Under the pieces are notes generated by a model. The model was not told where the DNA came from. It worked only from the letters and a program-made list of their open reading frames with translations, and made no database searches. A program made the translations under genes and the position numbers. A stretch of 64,000 nt of DNA from Desmonostoc geniculatum HA4340-LM1. Lineage in GTDB: Bacteria > Cyanobacteriota > Cyanobacteriia > Cyanobacteriales > Nostocaceae. The stretch lies in NCBI GenBank assembly GCA_019359545.1, contig JAHHHB010000008.1:1-64000 (forward strand). The letters run 5' to 3'. This document shows positions 17,471-25,760 of this stretch, piece by piece. Position 1 is the stretch's first letter; the number at the start of each line of letters is the position of its first letter.

Positions 17471-18074
17471 ATTTCCAAGATTCTGGCAATTGCGGAGGTT
17501 CGGCGTTAAACCATTTTTGATAAATTTGTTTGTAAGTGCCGTTGGATAACAAAGTGGCTATGCCTTTGTTAATTGCGTCTAGGTGGGGAGAATCTTTAGG
17601 TGTGGCAATGCCGTAGTATTCTTCGGTGAGTAGGTCGGCAACAACTTTGATGCCTTTGAGTTTGCCATTTTTAATCGCATACAAAGTGGCGAAAGCATCG
17701 CTAACTACAGCATCAACATTGCCGTTGAGCAAGTCTTGAAAAAATTCTGGGCCAGAATTAAAAGTACTAATTTTGGCGTTGGGGATGGTTTTGGCAAAAT
17801 CTGCTCCAGTGGAACCAATTTGTACAGCAATTTTTTTCCCCTGGAGACTGTTGAAGTCTTTAATATTTTGATTATCTTGGCGTGTAGCGATCGCTAGTCC
17901 GGCTTTAAAATAAGGTCGTGAAAAAGCAATTGTCTTCAGGCGTTCGGCGGTAATTGTAATTCCACTGATTGCGGCATCAACTCTTTTGGCTTGCAAAGCC
18001 GATATCATGCCATCAAAGGGCAGATTTTCAAACTTAATTGTAAAAAGAGCCACTTGAGCAATCGCCCTCATCAA
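17469..18074 (-). pseudogene. Truncated family-3 ABC solute-binding protein
   Basis: About 200 residues of a periplasmic amino-acid-type binding protein: KFENLPFDGMISALQAKRVD, AAISGITITAERLKTIAFS, then GKKIAVQIGSTGADFAKTI and the C-terminal lobe ending PPQLPESWK. The signal peptide and first 50-70 residues are missing. Family similarity begins at about IDLMRAIAQ, and directly upstream in frame is a TGA. Without a signal it cannot be exported, so it is probably a pseudogene despite an open frame with a TTG start. It is cut at about 18080, exactly where an aminotransferase fragment begins on the other strand. No permease or ATPase genes are nearby. Confidence 0.75.
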
Positions 18075-18081
18075 ATCAATT

Positions 18082-18699
18082 CAACTGGTAGCACTGGCGG
18101 CTGAATATGGTGTGCTGGTGGTGGAAGACGATGCCTATAAAGATTTGCGTTTTCAAGGCGAAGCTGTGCCTTCCCTCGCGTCCCTCGACCAAGAAGGGTG
18201 GGTGTTATATGTGAGTACCTTCTCGAAAATTATTGCGCCTGGTGTCAGGTTGGGCTGGGCTTGTGGCGATCCAGCAATTATTGAGCGCTTGGCAATGTTC
18301 AAAAGCGAGGGGCCTGTGGGGCCTTTTGTCAGTCATGTAGTTGGCCGCTACTGTGCCACAGGCAAACTAGATGCTCATATTCAGAAGTTAATCACCTGCT
18401 ATCAGCATAAGTGCAATTTGTTGTTAGAAGCGATCGCTGCTGAGTTTCCCAGCGATCTAGTCCCTCTACGTCCCGATGGCGGCTTTTTTGTTTGGTGTAA
18501 ATTACCCCAAAATATCAGTGCCAAAGCACTCCTAACTGCTTGTGCAGAACACGGCGTCAGTTTCCTACCAGGAACTCGCTGCTACGCCAACGATGAGGGG
18601 GATGATGCTATCAGGCTAGCTTTTAGCTTTCAGCCAAACGACAAGATTGTTGAGGGAATCGCTACCCTTGGAAAAGTGTTGTGCCAATGGCAGCGATGA
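18082..18699 (+). pseudogene. C-terminal half of a PLP-dependent aminotransferase (fold type I)
   Basis: About 205 residues: LVALAAEYGVLVVEDDAY, the PLP lysine in YVSTFSKIIAPGVRLGW, and the substrate-carboxylate Arg region AIRLAFSF near the end. This is the second half of a protein normally near 390-400 residues (2-aminoadipate aminotransferase or MocR-like class). The N-terminal half with the cofactor-phosphate site is missing. The frame is open from 18058, but recognisable sequence starts only at about 18082, back to back with the truncated binding-protein gene. GTG at 18112 could start translation, but half a fold is unlikely to work. Confidence 0.75.
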
Positions 18700-18743
18700 G
18701 CAAAAAAGTAGACCACTTGATATGATTTATTCTGAATTCTTCT

Positions 18744-19367
18744 CTAAAAAATTTGTTCTAAACGCTCGAAATCCCGCTGCACTTCATACCAGAGGCTTTT
18801 ATTGTGGGGGTCTGTTTTCAGGGCTTTTTTGAGATAAATTCTGGCTTTGAGCAACTGGTTTTCCGAAATTAACGCCCGTCCCCAGATTTGGTAGGCAACT
18901 GCTAGCCATTGACGAACTTCTGCATCCCCTGACAACCGATCTGATAAAGCTTCAGCCAGGGCGATCGCTTGGGGAAATCGTCTTTCTTGCAAAAATCGCT
19001 GCAATTGCTCATAAGTCTTCCACTTTAGCCGCTGTTCTATTTCCACCAAGTTCGGGGGCTTTGGTGTCGCTGGTTGTTGGTTTGTGGCTTTTGTGACTGG
19101 TGTTTTTTCCCGATGCGTTGCTTTGGGGCGATCGCGTCCCGGTGTTGACACCTGATTTGAATGTGCAGCTGTTTCCTCTGGCAGTACTACCGTCAGCAGG
19201 AGTTTGTAAGCCTCTGTCAAGGCAATAAACTTATCTTTGGCTTTGTTGTCATCTGGGTTGATATCGGGATGATATTGCTGGGCTAGTCGTCGGTAAGACG
19301 CTTTAATGTCAGCAAAAGAGGCTCCCGACCTTAAACCCAATAAACGGTAGCAATCTCCAAGATCCAT
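18744..19367 (-). CDS. J-domain (DnaJ-like) protein with C-terminal TPR-like helices
   Basis: 207 residues. Residues 1-60 are a J-domain (DCYRLLGLRSGASFADIKAS) with the HPD motif in QQYHPDINPDD that stimulates Hsp70 ATPase. A Thr/Pro/Lys linker (about 65-105) leads to helices with TPR character (QAIALAEALSDRLSGDAEVR; QLLKARIYLKKALKTDPHN). There is no Gly/Phe region or zinc domain, so it is a type III J-protein. It converges with the aminotransferase fragment and lies downstream of clpP on the same strand, about 200 bp away. That suggests, without proving, a role in protein quality control. Confidence 0.85.
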   Translation of the reverse strand: MDLGDCYRLLGLRSGASFADIKASYRRLAQQYHPDINPDDNKAKDKFIALTEAYKLLLTVVLPEETAAHSNQVSTPGRDRPKATHREKTPVTKATNQQPATPKPPNLVEIEQRLKWKTYEQLQRFLQERRFPQAIALAEALSDRLSGDAEVRQWLAVAYQIWGRALISENQLLKARIYLKKALKTDPHNKSLWYEVQRDFERLEQIF

Positions 19368-19566
19368 CTTGAGCTATGAGCTATCGAATATTTAGCTAGG
19401 GGCTATCAGCTATGAACCTCATAGCCTGAGATATTAATCATAAGGGTTAATTTAATATTTTAAGGTTCAATTTTGACAGTTTTTTGGTGACTGGGGACTG
19501 GGGACTGGGAAGTGGGGAGTTAAGAGTTATTCTCCCTCATCTCCCCCTACTCCCTATTTCCCATTC

Positions 19567-20160
19567 CTACGGACGTTCTTCAATCACACGGTCAATTAAA
19601 CCGTATTCTTTAGCTTCTTGGGCAGACATGAAAAAGTCACGATCCATGTCTTTTTCAATTTTTGCTATGGTTTGACCAGTGTTGTCAGCATAAATTTGAT
19701 TTAGCTGGTTACGAATCCGCAGAATCTCTCTAGCTTCAATTTCGATATCGCTTGCTTGCCCACGGGTGCCGCCAGAAGGTTGGTGTATCATAATCCGTGA
19801 GTGAGGCAATGCTAACCGTTTGCCTTTGGCTCCACCTGCTAGTAGAAATGACCCCATAGAGGCTGCTAGACCCGTGCATATTGTTACCACATCTGATTTG
19901 ATGTGTTGCATGGTGTCATAAATTGCCAGCCCAGAGGTGACCATACCGCCAGGAGAGTTGATGTATATGTAAATATCTTTGCCTGGATCTTCTGAATCCA
20001 GATATAGCAAGAAGGCTATAATCTCGTTGGCGATTTTATCATCAATTTCCTCTCCCAGAAAAATAATGCGTTCGAGGGAAAGACGAGTATAAATGTGAAC
20101 CCATTCCTCCATCTGTCCCCCTGGCAACCGATAGGGAACGCTAGGGTAACCAATAGGCAT
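19567..20160 (-). CDS. clpP: ATP-dependent Clp protease proteolytic subunit ClpP
   Basis: 197 residues, normal for ClpP. The full catalytic triad is visible: Ser in [11 protein letters not shown], His in [10 protein letters not shown], Asp in DMDRDFFMS. The oxyanion strand (YINSPGGMV) and the C-terminal [13 protein letters not shown] are present. It forms a tetradecameric serine protease chamber fed by ClpC or ClpX. The catalytically impaired ClpR gene lies 103 bp upstream on the same strand. In cyanobacteria this ClpP-ClpR pair forms a mixed core, so an operon is very likely. Confidence 0.95.
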   Translation of the reverse strand: MPIGYPSVPYRLPGGQMEEWVHIYTRLSLERIIFLGEEIDDKIANEIIAFLLYLDSEDPGKDIYIYINSPGGMVTSGLAIYDTMQHIKSDVVTICTGLAASMGSFLLAGGAKGKRLALPHSRIMIHQPSGGTRGQASDIEIEAREILRIRNQLNQIYADNTGQTIAKIEKDMDRDFFMSAQEAKEYGLIDRVIEERP

Positions 20161-20263
20161 AATTTGCTCCGTTATTACAATGATTTATAGCAAGGATGAA
20201 GCCTGGGCGCTTCTGTGGGGTGGAGTGAGTTGAAATCCCAAGAAATCAGACTCACTTCATTTT

Positions 20264-20926
20264 TTAAAGGACGCTGGCAGGTAGTGGGGGATTGGCGAGT
20301 TCTTCTTTTTCAAAAACTCGGTCAATCAAACCGTATTCTTTAGCTTCATAGGGAGTCATGTATAGCAGACGATCCATATCTTTGCTAATTTTTTCTGGCG
20401 GCTGTTCTGTGTTACGAGACAAAATGTCAATCATTGCTGTCTTGTTGACTAGAACTTCTCTGGCCCGAATTTGAATATCCGTTGCTTGACCTTGGGTGTA
20501 ACTCTTGGGTTGGTGCAGAATAATCGAAGCATGGGGTAAGCTAGCACGGCAACCTTTCGTACCAGCACTGAGGATCATCGCTGCCATTCCCATCGCAGAA
20601 CCGATGCAGATGGTGTGGATAGGAGGCTTGATATATTTCATTGTGTCATAGATGGCGAAGGCTTCGGTTTCAAAGCCTATGGGTTCGCCACTGTAACCAG
20701 AAGTGCCTGTAGAGTTGATGTAAATTTTAATTGGTTTTTCTGGATCATCGGACTGCAAGTACAGGAGTTCGGCGATGATCAGTTTTGTGATTTGTGGAAC
20801 TAAAGGAGTTCCCAAGTAGACAATTCGCTCCTTTAATAAGAGAGACGGTAAATCTGGCGGCGGTTTCCGGTAAAATCGATCGCCGTAGTAAGGGGATTGA
20901 ACAGCCTTGATGGCGGAAATGTCCAT
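20264..20926 (-). CDS. clpR: ClpP-like subunit ClpR lacking the catalytic serine
   Basis: 220 residues, ClpP fold, but the nucleophile region reads CIGSAMGMAAM where active ClpP has GLAASMG, so the Ser position is Gly. The His region (IILHQPKS) and the C-terminal [13 protein letters not shown] remain. An insertion in the loop after the INSTGTSGYSGE strand (about residues 70-85) is typical of cyanobacterial ClpR. It pairs with the downstream clpP as a structural or regulatory ring subunit. The upstream 140 bp probably holds the promoter; beyond that lie repeats of an IS605-type element. Confidence 0.93.
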   Translation of the reverse strand: MDISAIKAVQSPYYGDRFYRKPPPDLPSLLLKERIVYLGTPLVPQITKLIIAELLYLQSDDPEKPIKIYINSTGTSGYSGEPIGFETEAFAIYDTMKYIKPPIHTICIGSAMGMAAMILSAGTKGCRASLPHASIILHQPKSYTQGQATDIQIRAREVLVNKTAMIDILSRNTEQPPEKISKDMDRLLYMTPYEAKEYGLIDRVFEKEELANPPLPASVL

Positions 20927-21068
20927 AGCAACTGATCGCCTGAAATTATGCCGTTAACTGTAATACATCCTAGCGTGATGCTAACTTGGTTCAAGGTGTG
21001 GATTTCTCCCTAATACTGAAGGGGGGCTAGCATCTGCCAATGTTTGGCTTCTAAGATATTCTGATTAT

Positions 21069-21223
21069 AAGGATACTAGCTGAAAACTCTGCGGCTTCAG
21101 CCCAGGGATGAAAGCTGCTTTCTTGGCTTTAGCCCTCAGTAATTGTAAGGATGCTAGCTGAAAACCCTGCGGCTTCAGCCCAGGGATGAAAGCTGCTTTC
21201 TTGGCTTTAGCCCTCAGTAATAT
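21069..21223. repeat. Two tandem 78-bp units, likely left end of the IS605-type element
   Basis: Two copies start with AAGG at 21069 and 21147 and differ by only a few bases. Each holds a CTGCGGCTTCAGCC hairpin and a GGCTTTAGCC palindrome. Such subterminal hairpins fit IS200/IS605 ends. The second copy supplies the 3' end of the small minus-strand gene at 21207. Confidence 0.75.
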
Positions 21224-21362
21224 TTGATTTTTTCGGTTCTGGTAAAGTATCGATTAGTTCTTCAATAATTTGAGTAATTGTTTTATCTTTTTCTGCTGAA
21301 TATAACCGGATCTTATTCATTCTACGTTCAGTTATCCGAATATGTAAATCTTTTTTGACCAT
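21207..21362 (-). CDS. Small ribbon-helix-helix-like protein divergent from tnpB
   Basis: 51 residues, below the usual ORF length cut-off. The pattern fits an RHH (Arc/CopG-like) DNA-binding fold: strand LHIRIT, helix A ERRMNKIRLYSAEKD, and helix B TITQIIEELIDTLP. It starts with ATG at 21360-21362, 68 bp from the divergent tnpB start, so it could regulate tnpB or the element. Its last codons (NITEG) and stop lie in the 78-bp repeat, so it appears to be carried by the element. Fold inferred from pattern only. Confidence 0.6.
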   Translation of the reverse strand: MVKKDLHIRITERRMNKIRLYSAEKDKTITQIIEELIDTLPEPKKSNITEG

Positions 21363-21430
21363 TTGTGTACATAATGCGAACACTGTTAAACTAACATAAT
21401 CTGAGCTAAAACAATAAGGAGGTGATTAAT

Positions 21431-21601
21431 TTGCTAGTTCTGGAGTACAAGGTAAAAACCAAAAAGTTGCAATATCTAGCAATTGAGGAGTCTATCAAAA
21501 CTACTCAATTCATTAGAAACAAATGTTTACGTTTCTGGATGGATGCACCAAAAGAAGCAAAAATTGACAGATTTGCTTTACAGCTATTTTCAGGTAAATG
21601 A
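21431..21601 (+). pseudogene. 5' fragment of tnpB cut off by a MITE stop codon
   Basis: A TTG start at 21431 follows a very strong ribosome-binding site (AAGGAGGTGAT, about 21416-21426). The frame reads LLVLEYKVKTKKLQYLAIEE ... FWMDAPKEAKIDRFAL, the TnpB N-terminus. Seven codons into the inserted MITE it meets TGA (21599-21601). The rest of TnpB continues in the same frame after the MITE. Confidence 0.8.
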
Positions 21602-21692
21602 ACCACATCTTTTTTATCTCACGCAAAGGCGCAAAGGCGCAAAGGAAGAAAGGAAGGAACAAGATTGTGGTCTAAATACATGAAAAGTGCTG
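21581..21692. mobile_element. 112-bp MITE with TA target duplication inside tnpB
   Basis: Ends CAGCTATTTTCA and TGAAAAGTGCTG are inverted repeats (10 of 12). A TA lies on each side (21579-21580, 21693-21694). Removing 112 bp plus one TA restores GCT TTA AAT AAA and the expected TnpB reading DRFALNKYSTELR. The TA duplication points to mobilisation by an IS630/Tc1-mariner-type transposase. The core contains CGCAAAGGCGC repeats seen in other MITEs here. Confidence 0.85.
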
Positions 21693-22762
21693 TAAATAAA
21701 TACTCTACAGAACTACGCAAAGAGTTCAAATTTGTAGCTAATCTCAACTCTATGGCAGTACAAGCTTCTGCCGAAAGAGCATGGTTAGCAATACAAAGAT
21801 TTGACAAAAACTGTATTCAAAAAGTATCAGTGGAAAAAGGGTATCCCAGGTTTCAAAAAGATAACCGTTCGGTTGAATATAAAACGTCAGGATGGTTATT
21901 GCATCCATCGAAAAGACGCATCACTTTTACAGATAAAAAAGGTATTGGTACATTGCGTCTTTTGGGTAAATGGGATATTCATACTTACCCTGTTAAATCA
22001 ATCAAGCGCGTTAGGTTAGTACGTCGTGCTGATGGATACTATTGTCAATTTTGTGTTGACATTGAAGTTAAAGACATTCAACCCTTAACAGGTAATAGTA
22101 TTGGTTTAGACGTTGGAATTGAAAATTTTTACACTGATTCCAACGGACATCAACAACCAAACCCTAAATTTTTACGCCAAGCTGAAAAAGAAATCAAACA
22201 CGCTCAAAGACAAATTTACAAAAAGAAAAAAGGTTCATCTGGTAGAAGAAAAGCTAGAACAAAATTTGCCAGAAAGCATTTGAGAATAAATAGGCAAAGG
22301 AATGAACACGCCCTCATGTTGGCGCGTAACTTGTACAAGTCTAACGACTTAGTAGCTTATGAAAATCTGCAAGTGCGTAACTTACTCAAAAACCACTGCT
22401 TGGCTAAATCAATTGGTGATGTTAGCTGGTACTTGTTTAGGCAATGGATTGAATATTTTGCTGGCAAGTTTGGCAAGATAGCTGTTGCTGTAGCTGCACA
22501 ATATACATCTCAAAAGTGTTCAAATTGTGGAGCAATTGTGAAAAAATCTCTCTCAACTCGCACTCACACATGTAGTTGTGGATGCAATTTGCATAGAGAC
22601 ACAAACGCAGCAATCAATATTTTAAATCTTGCATTGCAAGGTAGGGATGGGCAATCCCGAACTAACGCTACAGGAGTTGGAACCTCTACTTTAGTTGGCG
22701 TAAGCCTGCTACAGCAAGTACTAACGGTGAATGTAGAATCCCCCGCCTTAGAAAATAAGTGA
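21665..22762 (+). CDS. tnpB: IS605-type RNA-guided nuclease TnpB (OrfB), N-terminally altered
   Basis: 365 residues from a TTG at 21665 inside the MITE; authentic TnpB sequence begins at NKYSTELRKEF. The RuvC-like acids are present: Asp in SIGLDVGIENFY, Glu in VAYENLQVRN, Asp in HRDTNAAINILN. The four-Cys zinc motif is intact (CSNC ... CSCGC). TnpB is an RNA-guided DNA nuclease that favours retention of its element. Here the first 50 or so residues are separated by the MITE and its TGA, so the product may be inactive or restart internally. No tnpA partner is in the element; a small RHH-like gene lies divergent. The right end follows the stop directly. Confidence 0.85.
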   Translation: MWSKYMKSAVNKYSTELRKEFKFVANLNSMAVQASAERAWLAIQRFDKNCIQKVSVEKGYPRFQKDNRSVEYKTSGWLLHPSKRRITFTDKKGIGTLRLLGKWDIHTYPVKSIKRVRLVRRADGYYCQFCVDIEVKDIQPLTGNSIGLDVGIENFYTDSNGHQQPNPKFLRQAEKEIKHAQRQIYKKKKGSSGRRKARTKFARKHLRINRQRNEHALMLARNLYKSNDLVAYENLQVRNLLKNHCLAKSIGDVSWYLFRQWIEYFAGKFGKIAVAVAAQYTSQKCSNCGAIVKKSLSTRTHTCSCGCNLHRDTNAAINILNLALQGRDGQSRTNATGVGTSTLVGVSLLQQVLTVNVESPALENK

Positions 22763-22796
22763 GCGTAGCGATACTTATTTCAGGCGGGGGAGTGTC
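22640..22796 (+). ncRNA. Candidate omega RNA (reRNA) at the tnpB 3' end
   Basis: TnpB guide RNAs overlap the 3' end of tnpB and the right end of the element. Here CCCCGCCT (22741-22748) pairs with AGGCGGGG (22782-22789), and an inner AAATAAGT/ACTTATTT stem forms a two-part hairpin. The element probably ends near GGGAGTGTCAAA, so a guide would start at about 22797. The 5' limit is a guess. Confidence 0.4.
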
Positions 22797-22889
22797 AAAT
22801 TAATGTATTTGCATAGGTTTTCCGTAGCGCTAAAGTGGTGCTTTGAAGTTATTTACAAATATCTATATCCTAAATAGGAACTTTGGGTT

Positions 22890-24146
22890 ATGAGGGTTAG
22901 CTTACAGCCTGTCTTGAATGATAGTAATTTGGACGCCAATCAACTGAATAGTCAACGTCAGTTGGGAATTTCGGTTTCTGCGATGGCCGAAGATCAAGAT
23001 CGCAATGTGCCACTGAATTTATGCTTAGTTCTTGATCATAGCGGTTCCATGAATGGGCGGCCGCTAGAAACGGTGAAAAAAGCGGCGAATCGTCTGGTGG
23101 ATAGATTAAATCCTGGCGATCGCCTCAGTGTCGTAGTTTTCAATCACCGTGCTAAAGTCATAGTACCCAGTCAAGCGATCGAAGATCCAGAAAAAATTAA
23201 ACAGCAAATTAACCGTCTAGCTGCTGATGGTGGGACTTCCATTGATGAAGGATTGCGTTTGGGCATTGAAGAATTAGCCAAGGGAAAAAAAGATACTGTT
23301 TCCCAAGCCTTTTTATTAACCGACGGCGAAAATGAACATGGTGATAATAATCGCTGTTTGAAATTTGCCCAATTGGCTGCCAGCTATAATTTGACTTTGA
23401 ATACTTTAGGATTTGGTGACAATTGGAACCAAGATGTTTTAGAAAAAATTGCTGATGCTGGCTTAGGTACTTTATCTTATATTCAAAAACCTGAACAAGC
23501 AGTGGATGAATTTAGCCGTTTGTTCAGCCGCGTTCAAGCAGTAGCCTTGACTAATGCTTATCTGATATTCTCCCTCATGCCCAATATCCGGCTAGCAGAA
23601 CTCAAACCCGTCGCCCAAGTTTCTCCGGACACCATTGAGTTACCACTGCAACAAGAACCCGATGGACGTTTCTCTGTGCGCTTGGGAGATTTAATGAAAG
23701 ACGCAGAACGGGTGATTTTGGCTAATATTTATTTGGGACAATTACCTTCAGGGAAACAAGCGATCGCTAATGTGCAAGTCCGCTACGATGACCCAGCCGC
23801 CAACGAAATTGGTTTATTTACCCCAAATCTGGCAATTTACGCCAATGTCCTGGGAAATTACCAACCAAATCCCAATCCCCAGGTGCAACAATCTATTTTG
23901 GCATTAGCGAAATATCGCCAAACTCAGTTAGCCGAGACGAAATTGCAACAAGGCGATCGCACTGGTGCCGCCACAATGCTACAAACTGCTGCCAAAACGG
24001 CTCTGCAAATGGGAGATACTAGTGCAGCGACAGTGTTGCAAACTTCTGCCACCCAGCTACAATCTGGTGGAGATTTATCGGAAAGCGATCGCAAGAAAAC
24101 CAGAATTGTCTCCAAAACAGTCTTGCAAGATAATCCTCCCCAATGA
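22890..24146 (+). CDS. von Willebrand factor A domain protein
   Basis: 418 residues, no signal peptide. The vWA domain spans about 40-215 with a full MIDAS: DHSGS (about 49-53), Thr in DGGTSIDEG, and Asp in LLTDGENEHG. The C-terminal half is beta-rich, ending in a helical repeat (QQSILALAKYRQTQLAE, then TAAKTALQMGDTSAATV). Cytosolic vWA proteins bind partners through Mg2+ at MIDAS. The start ATG at 22890 follows GGAA. The next gene is a close paralogue in tandem, overlapping by 4 bp (ATGA), so they form one operon. No MoxR ATPase is adjacent. Function unknown. Confidence 0.85.
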   Translation: MRVSLQPVLNDSNLDANQLNSQRQLGISVSAMAEDQDRNVPLNLCLVLDHSGSMNGRPLETVKKAANRLVDRLNPGDRLSVVVFNHRAKVIVPSQAIEDPEKIKQQINRLAADGGTSIDEGLRLGIEELAKGKKDTVSQAFLLTDGENEHGDNNRCLKFAQLAASYNLTLNTLGFGDNWNQDVLEKIADAGLGTLSYIQKPEQAVDEFSRLFSRVQAVALTNAYLIFSLMPNIRLAELKPVAQVSPDTIELPLQQEPDGRFSVRLGDLMKDAERVILANIYLGQLPSGKQAIANVQVRYDDPAANEIGLFTPNLAIYANVLGNYQPNPNPQVQQSILALAKYRQTQLAETKLQQGDRTGAATMLQTAAKTALQMGDTSAATVLQTSATQLQSGGDLSESDRKKTRIVSKTVLQDNPPQ

Positions 24147-25423
24147 AAGTTAAATTGCTCTCGGCGCTAAATGACAATAATGTTGATGTGGCTCAAACTA
24201 ATAGCCAACGTCAATTGGCAATGACAATTTCGGCAATCGCTGGTGAGTTTGACCAAAATCTCCCCCTTAACCTCTGCTTGATTCTCGATAAAAGTGGTTC
24301 CATGCATGGACAACCAATTAAAACGGTGATTCAAGCAGTAGAAGGATTAATCGATCGGTTGAAAATTGGCGATCGCATTTCAGTTGTGGCTTTTGCGGGT
24401 TCTGCGGAAGTCATTATTCCTAATCAAGCGATCGAAGACCCCGAAAGCATCAAATCTCAAATTAAAAAGAAACTGACTGCTAGCGGCGGTACAGTAATTG
24501 CCCAGGGTTTGGAACTGGGAATTACAGAACTGATGAAGGGCACAAGAGGCGCTGTTTCCCAAGCCTTTTTACTGACGGATGGCCACGGCGAAAGCAGTTT
24601 GCGAATTTGGAAGTGGGATATTGGCCCAGATGACAACAAGCGCTGTTTGGAACTCGCCCAAAAGGCTGCCAAGCTGAACTTAACTATCAACACTCTGGGA
24701 TTTGGTAATAGCTGGAATCAGGATTTATTAGAAAAGATTGCCGATGTTGGTGGTGGTACTTTAGCTTATATTGAGCGTCCTGAACAAGCTGTGGAACAGT
24801 TTAGCCGTTTGTTTGGGCGGATTCAATCTGTGGGGCTAACTAATGCTTACTTGTTGTTGTCTTTAGTACCAAATGTCCGGCTAGCAGAATTTAAACCCAT
24901 TGCCCAAGTTTCCCCAGACACAATTGAGTTAATAATGCAACCAGAAGCTGATGGCAGCTTTGCTGTACGCTTGGGAGATTTGATGCAAGATGTAGAAAGG
25001 GTAATTTTGGCTAATATTTATTTGGGACAATTGCCAGAAGGGAAACAGGTAATTGGGCATCTGCAAATCCGCTATGATGACCCCTTGGTTAACCAACAAG
25101 GCTCACTTTCGCCCATTGTGCCGGTGTATGCAGAGGTGGTTAGGGCATATCAACCAGCATCTAATCCTCAGGTGCAGCAGTCTATTTTAGCATTAGCCAA
25201 GTATCGCCAAACCCAGTTAGCGGAAGCGAAATTGCAAGAGGGCGATCGTACTGGTGCAGCTACAATGCTACAAACAGCTGCTAAAACCGCCTTACAAATA
25301 GGAGATAAAGGTGCAGCCACAGTGTTGCAAAGTTCTGCCACTCGCCTGCAAGCTGGGGAACAACTTTCGGAAGCTGACCTGAAGAAGACTAGGATTGCAT
25401 CAAAAACGATTTTACAACAATAA
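24143..25423 (+). CDS. von Willebrand factor A domain protein, tandem paralogue
   Basis: 426 residues, clearly duplicated from the preceding gene. It has MIDAS DKSGS, Thr in SGGTVIAQG, Asp in LLTDGHGESS, then an insertion of about ten residues (LRIWKWDIGP) before the DNKRCLELA helix. The C-terminal helical repeat is nearly the same (LAKYRQTQLAEAKLQEGDRT). The ATG overlaps the TGA of the first paralogue. The 3' end overlaps the convergent toxin gene by 35 bp. The two may act as a heteromeric pair (inference). Confidence 0.85.
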   Translation: MKVKLLSALNDNNVDVAQTNSQRQLAMTISAIAGEFDQNLPLNLCLILDKSGSMHGQPIKTVIQAVEGLIDRLKIGDRISVVAFAGSAEVIIPNQAIEDPESIKSQIKKKLTASGGTVIAQGLELGITELMKGTRGAVSQAFLLTDGHGESSLRIWKWDIGPDDNKRCLELAQKAAKLNLTINTLGFGNSWNQDLLEKIADVGGGTLAYIERPEQAVEQFSRLFGRIQSVGLTNAYLLLSLVPNVRLAEFKPIAQVSPDTIELIMQPEADGSFAVRLGDLMQDVERVILANIYLGQLPEGKQVIGHLQIRYDDPLVNQQGSLSPIVPVYAEVVRAYQPASNPQVQQSILALAKYRQTQLAEAKLQEGDRTGAATMLQTAAKTALQIGDKGAATVLQSSATRLQAGEQLSEADLKKTRIASKTILQQ

Positions 25424-25760
25424 TACGGCTTGGCTCAACCGTAACGGCTGCTCCTTGCTCTAAATCCTCTTCACACTCAGCGATTACCGTCAGCAACAGA
25501 TTCGCTAATGCTTGAGAACGTAACCTTTCAATACGAATGCGAATGACTGAAGGAGTAGTTGCTTCATCAAGCGCCAATAATGTATGAAAATCTGCATCGA
25601 GTGTAGCAACAACACGTCTTTCTTCTCTAGCTCTCTGGATGATTTCTGCATCTTCAGCTTCAGACATGCCAATTTCACCTAAATGGATGGTGTCGATACC
25701 TGCATCACGTAGCAATGCTGCCGCAGAGAGTGGTAATCCCTGATCAAGCAACAGTTTCAT
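25389..25760 (-). CDS. DUF5615 PIN-like toxin
   Basis: 123 residues, PIN-like fold of the DUF5615 family: MKLLLDQGLPLSAAALLRDA at the start with the first acidic site, a middle GEIGMSEAEDAEIIQRARE, and VATLDADFHTLLALD with the central acids. The family is found as a putative RNase toxin next to DUF433 antitoxins, as here. The ATG lies within the end of the antitoxin gene (17-bp overlap), so expression is coupled. Its 3' end overlaps the 3' end of the vWA gene on the other strand. Confidence 0.85.
   Translation of the reverse strand: MKLLLDQGLPLSAAALLRDAGIDTIHLGEIGMSEAEDAEIIQRAREERRVVATLDADFHTLLALDEATTPSVIRIRIERLRSQALANLLLTVIAECEEDLEQGAAVTVEPSRIIVVKSFLMQS

Noticed and set aside
17160-17549. 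129-codon plus-strand frame
   Set aside because: It consists of GATGAGGG repeats, a foldback element and CATGCCC heptamers, then runs antisense to the binding-protein remnant.
13633-25423. Single kinase-phosphatase-vWA conflict system
   Set aside because: The kinase and phosphatase genes are adjacent, but the vWA pair is 6 kb further on, on the other strand, with unrelated genes and a transposon between.
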